Shown here: positions 46,130-58,073 of the stretch, one piece after another
How the letters are laid out: each line of letters starts with the position of its first letter
Position numbering within the stretch: position 1 is the first letter of the stretch
Assembly: GCA_022495995.1 (NCBI GenBank)
Contig: JAFEMH010002606.1
Span: forward strand, 248,001 to 312,000
Length of the DNA stretch: 64,000 nucleotides
From: Adenophora triphylla var. japonica
Lineage: Eukaryota > Streptophyta > Magnoliopsida > Asterales > Campanulaceae
Direction: 5' to 3'
The notes under the pieces: generated by a model
Databases searched by the model: none
What the model was told of the DNA's origin: nothing
Seen by the model: the letters and a program-made list of their open reading frames with translations, nothing else
Translations under genes and position numbers: made by a program

Positions 46130-49100
46130 ATGGCGAGATATAAGAACTGTACTAAGCTATTTAGGTATGGGAGCTGTCAAGTTTCAGGCGGCTTATACAG
46201 GCGCCTGCGATCTACTTGGGCGAGATTGCCCAAGGCTGATATAGTTAGGTTTCTAGTTGAACATAGAATGGATCCCTCATTGATTGACTCTCTTTGAAGT
46301 CCAAGGCCGCTTTTTTCTTCCCCTTTCAGCCCCTATGTCCCATATTTTTACTTCTCACAAAGAACTGGTCCGATTTATCAAAGATAAATATGACCCCAAC
46401 TTAAGCGACTCATCTGAATCCTACTGTGTCGCTGACCCTTTTTCCAGACGTAGGATGCATTATAAATTTATTCTTTCTTCTTCTTCTTCCAGTGATTCCT
46501 GCGAGATGGCTAATCAAGGAACTCCCTTTCCCACAGCAACGTCAAACAATCCTCCTCCTACAAGAGTCCAAAATCTGAACTTGGCTGAAGGTGACCTCTT
46601 TGTCAATCCCGCTCATGCTGAGGCGGGATCTTCTCTCGCTCCTGACACAAGCTCTCTCATTCCAAACCCCATCACTGATTGGCACAGATTCTATCATATA
46701 GACCGTTCTATATACCACATTTCTGATTACCAAGGAAGTACTTCCCTTGCCCATCTGCGAGAAATGCGAGATGGTATAGTTATCTTTCCTTCACAACTTA
46801 AGGCTGGCCTTAGGATTCCCCTTGATCCTTTTCTATGTGAAGTTCTATATAAAGCCCAGGCCATGATTACTGAGATTCATCCCAATGCCATTAGGATCAT
46901 TACCTCTTTCACTACTATTTGTCGCGCCTTAAGAAGAGAACCCACTATTACAGCTTTAGTTAGCCTTTTCAAAGGATACAAACAAACCACCAAACTTGAC
47001 AACGACATAGAAGAAACCCGCCTATCCCTTCAATACCATCAAGGCCCCAAAATTCTTACCCCTTTGCCTACCAAAGTTCATAAGTGGCTGAGTGACCCAC
47101 TTTTCGTTCTTTCTCGCGTTGGATGGTCTCATCCCGCTGATCTTGATGCAATTAAACCCCACATTGGAACCCGTGATGCTTCGGTAGTTGGCGATAATTC
47201 CCTTTGTGCCGCCATCCGCGCCCTCATCACCCTTCCTGCTGATTCTCCTGATAACACGCCCCAACCTCTTATTTCCTGGAGGGGTATTTTGCGAGATAGA
47301 TCCCTTCTTGATCAAGTCGGATTAGCAGATAACTTGCCCGTTGCCCAGCCGCGAGTTCCAATAATTCATACCAACTTTGATGGCTGGGAGCGACATACGG
47401 ACAACAAATATGCCTACGAGTGTCTGTCATGCAAGGGTACCCGTAATTGTCCCGCTATGAATGCCGTTAATTGTATGTCCCTTTTTAACCTTCTCTTCCA
47501 TTCAAACTTACTTATATTCGAATAATTTTGACTTTATATTTTCTTTTCTTGGCTTCCAGATCATCGAGCCAAATCCATGGAAAGTCGCCAACTTGCCAAC
47601 CGGGATACAGACAAGCGAAGACAAAGGCTAGCTCTTACCCGCGATGCTTCTCTCCAAGCTCTTCCTACTGACCTTCCTCTACCCATATCACTTGACGGCA
47701 CTGATTTTGAGGAGATTGCTCGGGAAAAATCCCAATGTCCTTCTAACCCAAAGGCAAGGGCTAAACCTACCAACCCGGATAGCCGCGCCAAACGACAAAG
47801 AAGACTTGCCTCAGTTCAATCCAATATCGCATCTTCAAATCAAGAGATTATCCCGCCCAATCCTGCTATTACTCAAGCTCTCCCAATTACTCAAGGAAAT
47901 GCCCTGCCAACCTCTGTTCCGCCAACTAATGAGAATGTCATCCCGCCAGCTTCTGTTCCGCCAAATATTGATGTCCAAATTGAAGAGATTATTGGAATCC
48001 CCCTTTCTGATTCTGTCCGCACCAACTCTCCCGCTTCAGAAACTGCTGTCGTTGAGCCCACTCAAGATGATGTTCCTCCATCATCTCGCAACATCGAAAT
48101 CTGCGATTTAACCAATGTTTCTAGTTCTCCCCCAACTCCATGCGACCCATCTATTTCTGGCAGTCTCCCTGTTCCCCGCTGGCTCCAAGAAGATTTCGAG
48201 ATGCCTACTGATTTTGATGGACTTCATGAACTGAGCCAGGAAGCTGCTAACGTTCCTCGCTTGACGGGATTGATCACGGAAAACCGTGGAGTTAAGGAGA
48301 GTTTGCTTGGACATTCGGCTTTGATTCGTGTCAGCGATCCCCTTCAAGTGCGGAATGTGACTGGAATGGATGTGGATCATGCCACCTGCCAAGCCGGCAT
48401 TCATCTATCATTGGTAGGTTATTTTTCCTTTCTTTACTTGCTTTAAATTTTGTTCATAGTTGTTTTCAAATTTTTATTTTCCCATTTTCCCTTAGGTTGG
48501 ATCTTCCATCATGGGAATGAGCGAGACAATCACTCGCCTTACCAAGGACAACAAAACTTTGGATCTCTCAAATCAGTTTCTAAGGAAAGATAAAGAGACC
48601 CTTCGCGGCAGATTGGGTAGGCGGGATGCTACCATTGCCACCATGGGAGAAGAGCAAGATAAATTGAAGACTGACTTATCCACTTTACGGAATCAACTTG
48701 AAACTGCCAACACCGAACTTAGTGCCGCCAAATTTGACCTTAACAAGGCTACTGCTGAAATTAATTCTGTCAAGGATAATGCCGCCAAGCTTCTGAGCGA
48801 CAATGAGACTTTAAAGAAGACTCATGTTGCTGATACTCAAATTCTTCAAGGCGAGATAGCCAAGTTGCGGGAAGAACTAACAGAAAAGATTGCTGAAAAC
48901 ACTTCTCTAAATAACGATGTTGCCAAGCTTAAAGAAGACCTCCTTGATATTGGCGATCAAACTTCCTTACAAGTCCTGTGGGCTGCTGCTGATGCTTCCG
49001 AAATTCCCGCCATCACAATTGAGTGGCTTGCCCACTGGGGCTCGGAGCCAATTTTTAGTGAAGTATGCCGCCGCGGACATCCCATGGTTCCTTTCTCGGA

Positions 49101-49311
49101 TGATGAACTTAATGACCTGGCTTAAGAAGATGCCCTACTTGGAAAAGCGATTTGGGATCCTTCTCCTATCCAAGTACCAAATGTCCTTCCTTTATGGAAT
49201 GCCCAATTAGAACAAAAACACAAACTTTTGGATGATGCGAAAGCTCTCGCTCTTGCTGCCTCAAGCTCCACTCAACCCGAACCAACTGATGAACCAAATG
49301 CTTCATCTTGA
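46130..49311 (+). pseudogene. Antisense three-exon gene of the Tat element (Transposase_28-like region plus coiled coil)
   Basis: Runs opposite to pol. Exons 46130-47472, 47560-48413 and 48496-49311; the introns are GTATGT...CCAG and GTAGGT...TTAG, and both junctions keep the frame. About 1000 codons. The start is MARYKNCTKLFRYGSCQVSG. A one-base loss near 46290 shifts the frame before FEVQGRFFLPL. Around residues 200-290, GIVIFPSQLKAGLRIPLDPF followed by LCEVLYKAQAMI and later FTTICRAL resembles the 'putative gypsy type transposon' domain (Pfam Transposase_28). Exon 2 is Pro/Ser-rich and low complexity. Exon 3 is a long coiled coil (KDNKTLDLSNQFLRKDKETL and on). An in-frame TAA at 49123 precedes 62 more open codons ending in a TGA at 49309-49311. 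Function unknown. Confidence 0.8.
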
Positions 49312-49564
49312 ATTTACTTTAGTACTTAACCTCTTTTGATCAACTTTTGTAAATCTTGCCTTGGTGGCTAAACAATTTTAATTTCTTTCATTTGGGCCTG
49401 CGTGCCTTTTAAACAATGTAAATTCGCGGCCTTCGAGCTTGCCCCTTTTATCTTTATGCTTTACTTTATTATCATATCTCGCTTTTGCTATTTTGTTTTG
49501 ATAGTTTATCAAAAATCTCCTTTTTGCCTGACCAGCACCCCATACTTATACTCCCATCGAGAAA

Positions 49565-49590
49565 GTGAAGTCGTCTTTAGGCGACTTTAC
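49565..49590. other. Hairpin copy 1 (11-bp stem, TTTA loop)
   Basis: GTGAAGTCGTC-TTTA-GGCGACTTTAC, with two G-U wobbles in RNA form. It lies ~250 bp beyond the antisense gene's stop and is preceded by ATACTCCCATCGAGAAA, shared with copy 2. Confidence 0.75.
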
Positions 49591-49869
49591 TTACAGTGCA
49601 TACAACGCGACTCACATTGTCGCTGATCTTTGTTTCTCTTTTGCTTCTTTCGTAATCCTTACTTAGAATAATTTCTTTATTTTGTGCCTCCACATCTTAA
49701 TTTACCTTAAAAACAACAAATACCTTTCTTCCTTAATTTATATCTTTCCATGTCTTTCCAGCAAAATACATTTACTTCCCTTTTCGCGACATCATTACAT
49801 ATCCTTTATGCGAGATGTGCTTCCTTCCATACATGCCACCTCTTTACATACCATTTAGGCGAGATGGGT

Positions 49870-50025
49870 TTCTTTCTCGTTTATAGTCGGTATAGACTTT
49901 CTCATTTATAGTCGGTATAGACTTTCTCGTTTATAGTCCTCAAACTTTTCCTTTTCATAGTCCGTAGACTTTCATTTTTATAGTCCGTAGACTCTCATTT
50001 TTATAGTCCGTAGACTCTCATTTTT
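49870..50025. repeat. Short tandem repeats (~24-28 bp)
   Basis: Repeated TTTATAGTC[G/C]GTAGACT[T/C]TC units, at least six imperfect copies, leading into the 55-bp repeats. Confidence 0.8.
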
Positions 50026-50030
50026 ATAGT

Positions 50031-50305
50031 CGCATCCATTTACATGCCATACAGGCGAGATAGGACTTTCCTTCCTGTTTATAGTCGCATCCATATACAT
50101 GCCATACAGGCGAGATAGGACTTTCCTTCCTATTTATAGTCGCATCCATATACATGCCATACAGGCTAGATGGGACTTTCTTTCCTGTTTATAGTCGCAT
50201 CCATATACATGCCATACAGGCTAGATGGGACTTTCTTTCCTGTTTATAGTCGCATCCATATACATACCATACAGGCGAGATGGGACTTTCTTTCCTGTTT
50301 ATAGT
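50031..50305. repeat. 55-bp tandem repeat, 5 copies
   Basis: Unit CGCATCCATATACATGCCATACAGGCGAGATGGGACTTTCTTTCCTGTTTATAGT (55 bp; written here as one unit of the non-coding repeat). Copies begin at 50031, 50086, 50141, 50196 and 50251. Tandem repeats in the non-coding part near the 3' end are known for Tat/Ogre elements. Confidence 0.92.
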
Positions 50306-50476
50306 CCGAAGACTTTCTCTTTTGTGATACTTTGCGGCTTACTTTTCTTTTCTCTTTTTCTTCATCAATTTGTTTCAATAATTCGTCAAAATTGTTTTGA
50401 TAATTCATCAAAAAAAACTCTTTGCTTTCTTACCTTTGGCGCGATATCATCGTGTACATATACTCCCATCGAAAAA

Positions 50477-50502
50477 GTGAAGTTGCCTTTAGGCAACTTT
50501 AC
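50477..50502. other. Hairpin copy 2 (11-bp stem, TTTA loop)
   Basis: GTGAAGTTGCC-TTTA-GGCAACTTTAC. Relative to copy 1 the stem has T for C and A for G at paired positions, so pairing is kept. It lies ~265 bp beyond the end of pol on the minus strand. Confidence 0.75.
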
Positions 50503-50765
50503 TCTTAGCGACTTACTTATGAACATTATTATAGATCAAAGTATAATGAAAGCAAAACAATTTTGAGCCATTAACTCATATTTTCCTTCTATTCAAAATA
50601 CTCACGATATGTGTAAAATTTCATTCAAGATATTTCTATTTTATTCAAAGCATTCATGATCTGTATAACTTTTCATTCATGAATAAACTTCATATATTCA
50701 TCAAAATTATCTTTGAACATATTCTCATAAGAATAACTTTGAATAGACAAATTACCTTTATCTTT

Positions 50766-52578
50766 TCAATGATAGTATCGCTTGAGATGATCTACGCTCC
50801 ACGCATTTGGTACATCTTTACCGCCCTCCTCCTTCAAATGGTACGTTCCTTCTCGCACAATCTTGGCGATCTAAAAGGGACCCTCCCATTTCGGATCTAA
50901 CTTGGCGAATCCCGTCGTTGCTCCCTTAATTTCGCGGCTCCTCAGCACCCAATCCCCTACACAGAATGACCTTTTGTTCACCCTTTTGTCGTGCTGAGCC
51001 TTCATCCTTTGCTTATAATTGATCATCCTCAATCTCGCTCTAAGCCTCTTCTCATCACATAGATCTAACTCGCTACATCTTCTGTCGCCATTCATCACTT
51101 CGTCATAATAGGTCACTCTATGAGTGGGCAGACCCATTTCTGCGGGAGCCATTGCTTCGGAGCCATAAGTTAATGCAAACGTTGTCTCTCCTGTTGATCC
51201 CTTCACCGTCGTTCTAACATACCATAGGGCGGTAGACAATTCTTCCAACCAAGCTCCTCCCCTTTTCTCTATATTCTTGCATAAAATTTCAAGGACTTGT
51301 TTGTTGGCTGCTTCCACTTGTCCATTACACTGCGGCCTATAAACTGCGGACTGCCAATGTTTGATATTCAAATTCGAACAAAAAACATGAAACTTCTTCC
51401 TGAATTGCGGCCCATGATCCGAAACAATTGCTCGCGGCATTCCATGTCGACAAAGTATCTCCTCCGTTATGAATCTAATTATCTGATCCTCAGTAGTAGA
51501 AGTTAATGCCCTGGCCTCTGTCCATTTTGTGAAATAATCAACAGCTACCACCACCATTTGAGCCCCTCCTTTGGCTTTGGGAAAAGGCCCTATAAGATCA
51601 ATCCCCCACATATCAAAGTGCCAAGCCGCTATAATAGGTGTCTGCTCTGTCGCAGGCTGCCTAGGGATATTGGCGTGTCGCTGGCACTGATCACATCTCC
51701 TTACGTACTCTTCTGCATCCTTCTTCAACGTTGGCCAGTAATATCCATGGAACATTATTTTATTGGCCAATGTTCTTGCTCCTGGATGACCGCCACACAC
51801 TCCTTCATGTACCTCAAATAAGACATTATCCACTTTACTTGGCTCAACACATCTCATTAAGGGTCGTGAGAAAGATTTGCGATATAATATCCCGTCTTGC
51901 ACTGTGAATCTTGGCGACATTTTCTTAATAATTTTCGCCTTGTCTTCATCCTGGGGAAACTCTTCCCTTTCCAAATAATTCTTCATTTCGCCAACCCAAT
52001 CCTTCTCGCCTACTTCTACCTTCATAATCAAAGGCCTATCATATGATGGTTCTTCCACGAACTCTACCGCAATTTTCTTGGGCAATTCTTCAATTTTGTC
52101 GCAGGCGGCCTTGCTCAGCATGTCAGCACGTTCATTCTTCTCTCTATCAATTTGCACTAACTCCCAATAACTGAAACTTAGCAAAATCTGTCTTACCATG
52201 TCGCAATACTTTGCCAAAGTTTGATTCATCACCCCATATCTGCCCTTCACCTGGTTAACAATTAATTGAGAGTCAGAATGGGCCATTACTTGCTTAACCC
52301 CTATATCCCGGCATAGCTCCAACCCCGCCACCAGTGCTTCATATTCTGCTTGATTGTTCGACATATTGAACTTAAATCTTAAGGCTTTCTCGTATGTACA
52401 ATCTTTCTCCGGTGAACTCAGCGATATTCCAGCTCCTCCTTTGTCTTTAGCGGAAGACCCATCAATATACAACTCCCAACAACCTGCTGGTCTTTCTCAC
52501 TCTTCTTCGGCTTCAGGATCCTGCGACTTAGCCTTCCTTTTCTTAGCCCCCTGAGTTTCTATCTCCTCCCTCTCATAG
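50766..52578 (-). pseudogene. Tat pol, distal part: archaeal-type RNase H and integrase
   Basis: RNase H begins WELYIDGSSAKDKGGAGISL (first catalytic D) with NNQAEYEALVAGLELC (E) and MAHSDSQLIVNQ (D). The integrase zinc site follows (HEGVCGGHPGARTLANKI, CDQCQRH), then the core with DLIGPFP, VSDHGPQF and NGQVEAANK, the expected D,D,E residues. The C-terminal WEGPF is followed by a TAG (50871-50873), after which the frame continues through AWSVDHLKRYYH to a TGA at 50766-50768; the TAG is therefore probably a point mutation. A TGA also interrupts the linker at 52497-52499. These enzymes degrade the RNA template and insert the cDNA. Confidence 0.9.
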
Positions 52579-53803
52579 TAAATGAAGTTTCAAGAATGAA
52601 GTCTGCTAGAGCCTGTGCCTTAATAGCCTTTCTCGCTTCATACTTGATGTCGAACTCTGTCAACTCAATCGACCATTTGAGGAGCCTTCCCGCTGAATCA
52701 GGTTGCTGCAAAATCTTCCTCAAAGGGGCATCGGTTAATACAGTGACGGGGTGAGATAGAAAATAGGCCTTCAACTTCCGAGTAGCAATTACCAGAGCAT
52801 AAGCCAGTTTTTCCGCGTTAAAGTATCTCGCCTCCACTTCACTCAAGGCTTTTGAAACATAGTACACCGGCTTCTGTATGCCGCCATCTTCCTTTATCAA
52901 TACTGCCGCAACTGCGAGATCCGAGGCCGCAAGATAGACATACAAATGATCGCCTTCTTCAGGGCTACATAGAATTGGCGGCTTTCCCAAATATTCCTTT
53001 ACCCTTTGAAAAGCTTCCTCGCATTTCTCATCCCAAGAAAACTTTTGATCCCCTTTCAACACCTTAGAAAATGGCAAGCACTTTTCAGCCGACCGCGACA
53101 CAAATCGCCCCAAGGCTATCACCCTACCGTTCAACCTTTGAATTTCTTGGATTGTTCTGGGTGACTTCATATCTATTAAAGCTTGGATCTTTTCCGGATT
53201 TGCCTCTATACCGCGGCGGTTTACTAAGAATCCTAAAAACTTTCCCGCTGTAACTCCAAAAGTACATTTGCTGGGATTTAACTTCATAGAATTTTTTCTT
53301 AGATTACCAAATGTCTCAGCGAGGTCCGCCAAATGATCCTCTTCCTTGGTCTTAATCACCATGTCATCAATGTAGGCTTTTACGTTTCTCCCAATCTGCA
53401 ACTTAAATACCTTATTCACCATCCTATGATACGTTGCCCCAGCATTCTTCAAGCCAAAAGGCATCATCTTATAACAAAAGTTGCCAATGGGGGTTCTAAA
53501 CGTTGTCTTGGCCTTGTCCTCTTCAAGCATTTTAATTTGATGATACCCTGAGTAAGCATCAATAAAACTAAAAACTTTATGCCCCGCAATGGAATCCACC
53601 AACTTATCAATTTTTGGCAAGGGATAGCAATCTTTAGGGCAAGCTGTATTCAGGTCTGTAAAGTCGATGCACATCCGCCATTTCTTGTTTGCCTTCAACC
53701 CCATAACTGGGCAAGCTAGCCAAACTGGATAGGTAATTTCTTCAATGATTCCTGCCTTTAATAGCTTCTCAACTTCCCCAATTACCGCCTTCTCCTTTCC
53801 GCA
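52559..53803 (-). pseudogene. Tat pol, proximal part: reverse transcriptase and RNase H
   Basis: From the frameshift at about 53803 the frame reads EKAVIGEVEKLLKAGIIEE and VMGLKANKKWRMCIDFTDLN. The palm motifs follow: FSFIDAYSGYHQIKM and the catalytic YIDDMV. Then come FLGFLVNRRGIEANPEKIQA, the gypsy-type RNase H region (VYYVSKALSEVEARYFNAEK, VTVLTDAPL) and ADFILET. A second shift near 52580 separates it from the archaeal-type RNase H. Catalytic residues are present; only the frame breaks disable it. Confidence 0.92.
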
Positions 53804-54588
53804 GAAAGATATCTCACCTTCTGTTTAAAGGGCTCTACATTTGGATCAGCGTTCAAACAGTGAAGGGCGACATTCCCATCTATGCCACGCATATCTTCAG
53901 GCTTCCAAGCAAACACATCAGTATTATTCCGCAAAAAATTAACCAACTTATTCCGCTCATCCTTTCCCAACTGTTTTCCAATTTTTATTTTCTGCTCCGG
54001 ATATTCATCATTAACAATTATCTCCTCTAATTCCTCTGCCGCCTGAATATCCGGCTCATCTCGCATTTGTAACGTATCTACCTCCATCTCTGTCGCCTTC
54101 CTCTTAATGACACATCCCTTACCACCTTTGTCGCTGTTCTCCCCTTTATCTCTTCCGACCAATGACACACCTTCAGGTGTTTCTACTATAATCTCTTCAT
54201 CACACTCCTCACTATCTGAATCCATTATTTCCTCAATAAGGGATTCCTTCATTTTCACAAATTCTGCGGATCTTGACCAGGCCATTTCAGCTCGCATTGC
54301 AATCATTGCTATCAAAATTCCTTCTGATCTTTCTTCCACCATCTCTATCTCTGTATCTCGCTCATCATCTCTTTCTCGTAAAACTACATCTTCCGCCTTT
54401 TCATCAATAATAATGATCGCCGACTTATTCCTCATACTTTCAGTTTCCTCCCAGTCATCACACCCTCCTAAGTCGGTGATCATGTTTATTCTTGTATCCT
54501 GCATCACTATAGGCGGGATAAGACTCCCACCCGCCATTGTCTTTTGACCAACTACGCCTTTCTCCGATGTTGTTATTACTTTTCTCAC
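53782..54588 (-). pseudogene. Tat pol, spacer before RT
   Basis: Acidic low-complexity region (DERDTEIEMVEER, SDSEECDEEIIVETPEG) followed by the N-terminal RT lead KIGKQLGKDERNKLVNFLRN and DVFAWKPEDMRGID. The latter is a standard landmark before RT in Tat elements. It runs into a one-base frameshift at KVRYLSAERRRR. The protease expected upstream is not present in the next 260 bases. Confidence 0.82.
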
Positions 54589-54854
54589 ACGTAATCAAAA
54601 ATGAAGAAACCACACTTGGAAGATCTGCAAATCTTATGAAGATTTGAAGATTTGAACCCAGAAACTAAGAAATTACTTCCAAATACTTGAACAATTGTTC
54701 AACACCAAACTATCACTAAAACACCAAACTCCACACTAACCAAAAATCAAATGAACCTCCCAAAACCCAGAAACACCAAAAACCTTCAACCAACAAATTC
54801 AAACAATTGCTCCAATCAACCTTCACGAATTCCCAAAAATCCAAATCAACCCAT
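54589..54854. other. Unassigned DNA between two gypsy elements
   Basis: A/C-rich on the plus strand (ACACCAAAACCTTCAACC-like words), with no coding continuation of either element. It may be the flank of the truncated Tat element or an inserted fragment. Confidence 0.4.
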
Positions 54855-56608
54855 TGTAAGTGCTCCAATTTGAGCTTGTTAGAATTTTCGTTAGAAAATT
54901 AACGAAAGTTATAACATTTCTAACAATTCCTAACTATCCTAACATTTCTAACAAAGTGAGGGTAAAATGGGCATTGTTATTTAAGGTTAAACCTTAAAAA
55001 GAATCTCAAAAAAGAAAAACAAATGAAGAAAACCAAATATAGCAATGCTGGAAACAAAAACTGGCTGGTCAATTTGAATTTTGAAAAAGATTATTCTTCT
55101 TGTCCAAAGCTGAAGCTGCATTTAATGAACAGTGCACGCTGCCTGATCCTATCCGCGCGGACAAGTATGTAACTTTCAGAGGGCTATAAATTGAGCCCTC
55201 CAGTCACAAAAATAAAGGAGGAAGAACACAATAGCAACGAAGTTCTGGCGAAATATAGAGAGAAAACAGTGAGAATTCTCAAGAATTGTCACCTTTTTCT
55301 TTCCAATCTTTCCCAACTCATATTCATCCACTCACTCTCATATTAAAGCCCTAAACACTCATACACTCAAGCCAAACACTCAAGAACACAAGGAAGATTG
55401 GTAAACCCTCCTCTTCCTAACCCTAAATCTCATCCATGCATGCATCTTCAAACTACAAAATGTAGTTCTTTCATCTTTTTTCTCTAGATCTAAGAAGATC
55501 ACCATGGAAGACCATCTCCATGGATGATCTTCTACAAAGATCAACATTATTTTCAAAGCTTTTCTTTCTTACTTGCAAAAATGCACTTTCAAAACCCTAA
55601 AAAACCATTTTCAAGCACTAAATCTTGATTTCAAAGGGTAAAATCCCCCTCCCCAAGCAAATGAAATGCTTAGTCCTAATGTACCCCAAGGATGGTTTGG
55701 TATAGTTGATTCACCACTAAAATGTCTAGTGATCACTAACCAAAACCTAGGGAAATGGGGACAAGCATGGATGCAAAACCCCCCTTAAAATCATATTTTC
55801 TTTCTTGAGAAGTTGCTGTCCAGTAGCAATTTTCTCAGACCTCAGTCCATGGTCTTAATTTTTGGACACAGATGAACTTGGAATTTGGTGTTGACTACAA
55901 AACACTTTTTGTAGCCAACATCCAGAGATTTCCATACATATTTTTACCTTATTTTTTGGGTGAGTAAAACTCCTCTTTTCAATTTTTCTTTCAGAGGCTA
56001 GTTCATCAACTTCTGGGAATCCAGATCTCATATCTGAGGTTTCCAGAAGGTTTTGACCCCTCAAATCTTCTCCAAAATGGAAATTTCTTTCACACAAAGT
56101 TTATTCAAGGAGTCTAGAGAAACTTTCATTCTCTGAGTTCATCCAGATTATGAAGTTTTAGGACCCTTGAATCCATTTCAAAATCAGGTGTCTGCTGCCA
56201 TTTCCTTCTGGCAGAAGTGACTTCTCAACTTCAAAAGGTTTTTTGAGTACCAAATCTCAAACCAAAAATTCTCCAAAAATCATGGGATCAGTTTAAAGTC
56301 TTAAAAAGACATCCCAATTTTTACTTTTTCCAGTTTCAACTTATTTTGGCCAAAACACACACACACACACACACACAAATGATTTTCAGCTTGGAAGACT
56401 CGTTTTACGAGGCGCGTCGGTGCACACTAACGTCCTTCCCGACGCGTAACATGACCTCCGAACCTAAATCTCTGATCTTGGGCTTTTTCAAAGTTTTGGC
56501 CCTTCAAAATTAAAATGGCGTGGCGACTCCGTTTTCCGGTTTTATTTGGTTTTTCAAAGAAACGCGAAAATCGAATTTTTCCCGCGAAAAAGGCAACACA
56601 TCGTTACA
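54855..56608 (+). repeat. 5' LTR of the second gypsy element (1754 bp)
   Basis: Starts TGTAA and ends TTACA next to the primer site. TATAAATT box at about 55185. Contains a (CA)n tract (56355-56377). A second, imperfect primer-like word GTGGCGACTCCGTTTTCC lies at 56520-56537, inside the LTR. The left flank (CCCAT) cannot be tested, because the 3' LTR is beyond the window. Confidence 0.75.
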
Positions 56609-56609
56609 G

Positions 56610-56628
56610 TGGCGACTCCGCTGGGGAC
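56610..56628 (+). promoter_or_regulatory. Primer-binding site, tRNA-Arg type
   Basis: TGGCGACTCCGCTGGGGAC one base after the LTR end. This is the primer site I associate with Tat/Ogre-type plant gypsy elements. Confidence 0.85.
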
Positions 56629-58073
56629 TAAGCTTTTTAATAAAAAAATGGTATTCGGTATATTGGTGGAAACCACTAAATTTCCCGTTATCGCCTCCTA
56701 ACACGAGTCGGGGATAAATTGTGGTCTAACAATCCCACGTACCGGTATCACCGTTTTCAAAAAAAAAGCTTTTGAGGGTCAAGCTTCCGTCCCGGCTTCG
56801 AAAATCATTTTTGTGTGTGTGTTGATTTTTGCACAGTTTTCATGTTGTTTTGGCCGCCTCGGAGAAAGTCAAAATTTTGACTGTCGGAATAATGTCCCTA
56901 ACTGTCGGAATTTTCATGCTTACGTGCTTATGTGCTCATAAAAAAAAATTCAAAAAAAAAAGATTTTCAAAAAAAAAAAGAAAATTTCCAAAAAAAAATC
57001 ATGCATCATATTTTTAAGACACATAAAAAATCTCTATTTTACTCAGAAAAAGAATATAGACTGCTTGCACACTACGCGCACGTGACCGTACACTGCACAC
57101 TACGTCCTTAACCCTGGGAAATCCTTGTCGCGGTCCGTTTGGTCTTATTACGCCTCTCGGATGAGCACAGACTACCCAAACATCCCATGGAGCCTCGTGT
57201 CGACTATGCACTTGTCCGTGACACACTTTGTCCGAGACCCGGTTGGTTTTTAGTCCGGGTCCGTGTCATGCCCCGTCCGTGTATAGACCTTTCCTTTCAA
57301 GCCTTTGTCGGCATACCGACTCAATATCTCTCGGGTCCCTAATCGCCGCTAATCCGCCGAAGTTCTCGCCGGTTTTCCGCCGCAGACTTTGACCAAGATA
57401 TTGACCGGCGCCTTGACTTCGGCTCGATCGGCACAAATTATACACTGACTCCCAAAGATTGACACCGAGTCATCAAGGATTAACGGTTATTCCATGCCTA
57501 ATTACGGCTTAACCGACGACAAGTCAAGATCAATAGCGGACATTTATCGCTCCAAATCATGCCGACTTTTCGTCGAGCTCCTCGGACACGATCTTGACTT
57601 TAACGTCGCCTTGTCCGTAATTTACATCGAATGCTCGTTAAGACTCGATTACCCGCCGACTTCTAGGATCATTTTTCTTTCGGTCGGTGGGACCCGCTTG
57701 CCCTATAGGACCCTCGCCCGGGCCGCCCACCCCGGGAGGTCGAAATACGTGTGGAATACGAGGGGCTTATAGACGTAGCGACGGGGCCCACCGATCCAGA
57801 ATCGAGTAGTTTGCGAAAAGAAGAGCAATCTTTTCCAACCGATTAGGTTAATAAAACGTGTTTTAAGTAAACGTGAACAAATAATCGCATGTTGCATGAG
57901 CCTAAAGCCCAAACACCTACCCTCCTTCCATTTCCAGACATCTCGAACCTTCATGTCCTTTCCCGCAGCCTCCGCACAAAGCTTGGTTTCTGCACCGGGT
58001 CACCGTTTGATCAGCTGGGAAGAGTCAAGCGCATCGTCAGCCTTCACCGTTTGTTCCGACTCCGGGTTTCGTA
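56629..58073 (+). other. Leader region of the second gypsy element
   Basis: 1.4 kb between primer site and gag. Poly-A rich near 56940-57000, then GC-rich from 57060 (CGCACGTGACCG..., CCGTCCGTGTATAGACC). The frame at 57494-57772 is open but matches nothing I recognise. I treat it as leader rather than gene. Confidence 0.5.

Larger units (their letters stand above)
44750..54588 (-). mobile_element. Ty3/gypsy Tat-lineage retrotransposon, 5'-truncated, minus strand
   Basis: Reading on the minus strand: pre-RT spacer, RT, RNase H, second (archaeal-type) RNase H, integrase, non-coding repeats, an antisense gene, then the 3' LTR. Two RNase H domains and an extra antisense ORF between pol and 3' LTR are characteristics of Tat elements (Grande/Retand type). 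Gag, protease, 5' LTR and primer site are missing: coding stops at about 54588, where unrelated DNA begins. Pol has two frameshifts and two in-frame stops, so it is inactive but fairly young. Confidence 0.88.

Noticed and set aside
45780..46244. 154-codon plus frame before the antisense gene
   Set aside because: Phe/Ser-rich translation of a T/C-rich leader; the frame with family-like sequence begins at 46130 in another phase.
47561..47791. Minus-strand frames opposite the antisense gene exons
   Set aside because: Shadows of a long multi-exon coding frame on the plus strand.
57494..57772. 92-codon frame in the gypsy leader
   Set aside because: No similarity that I recognise and it lies where a leader is expected; left as leader.
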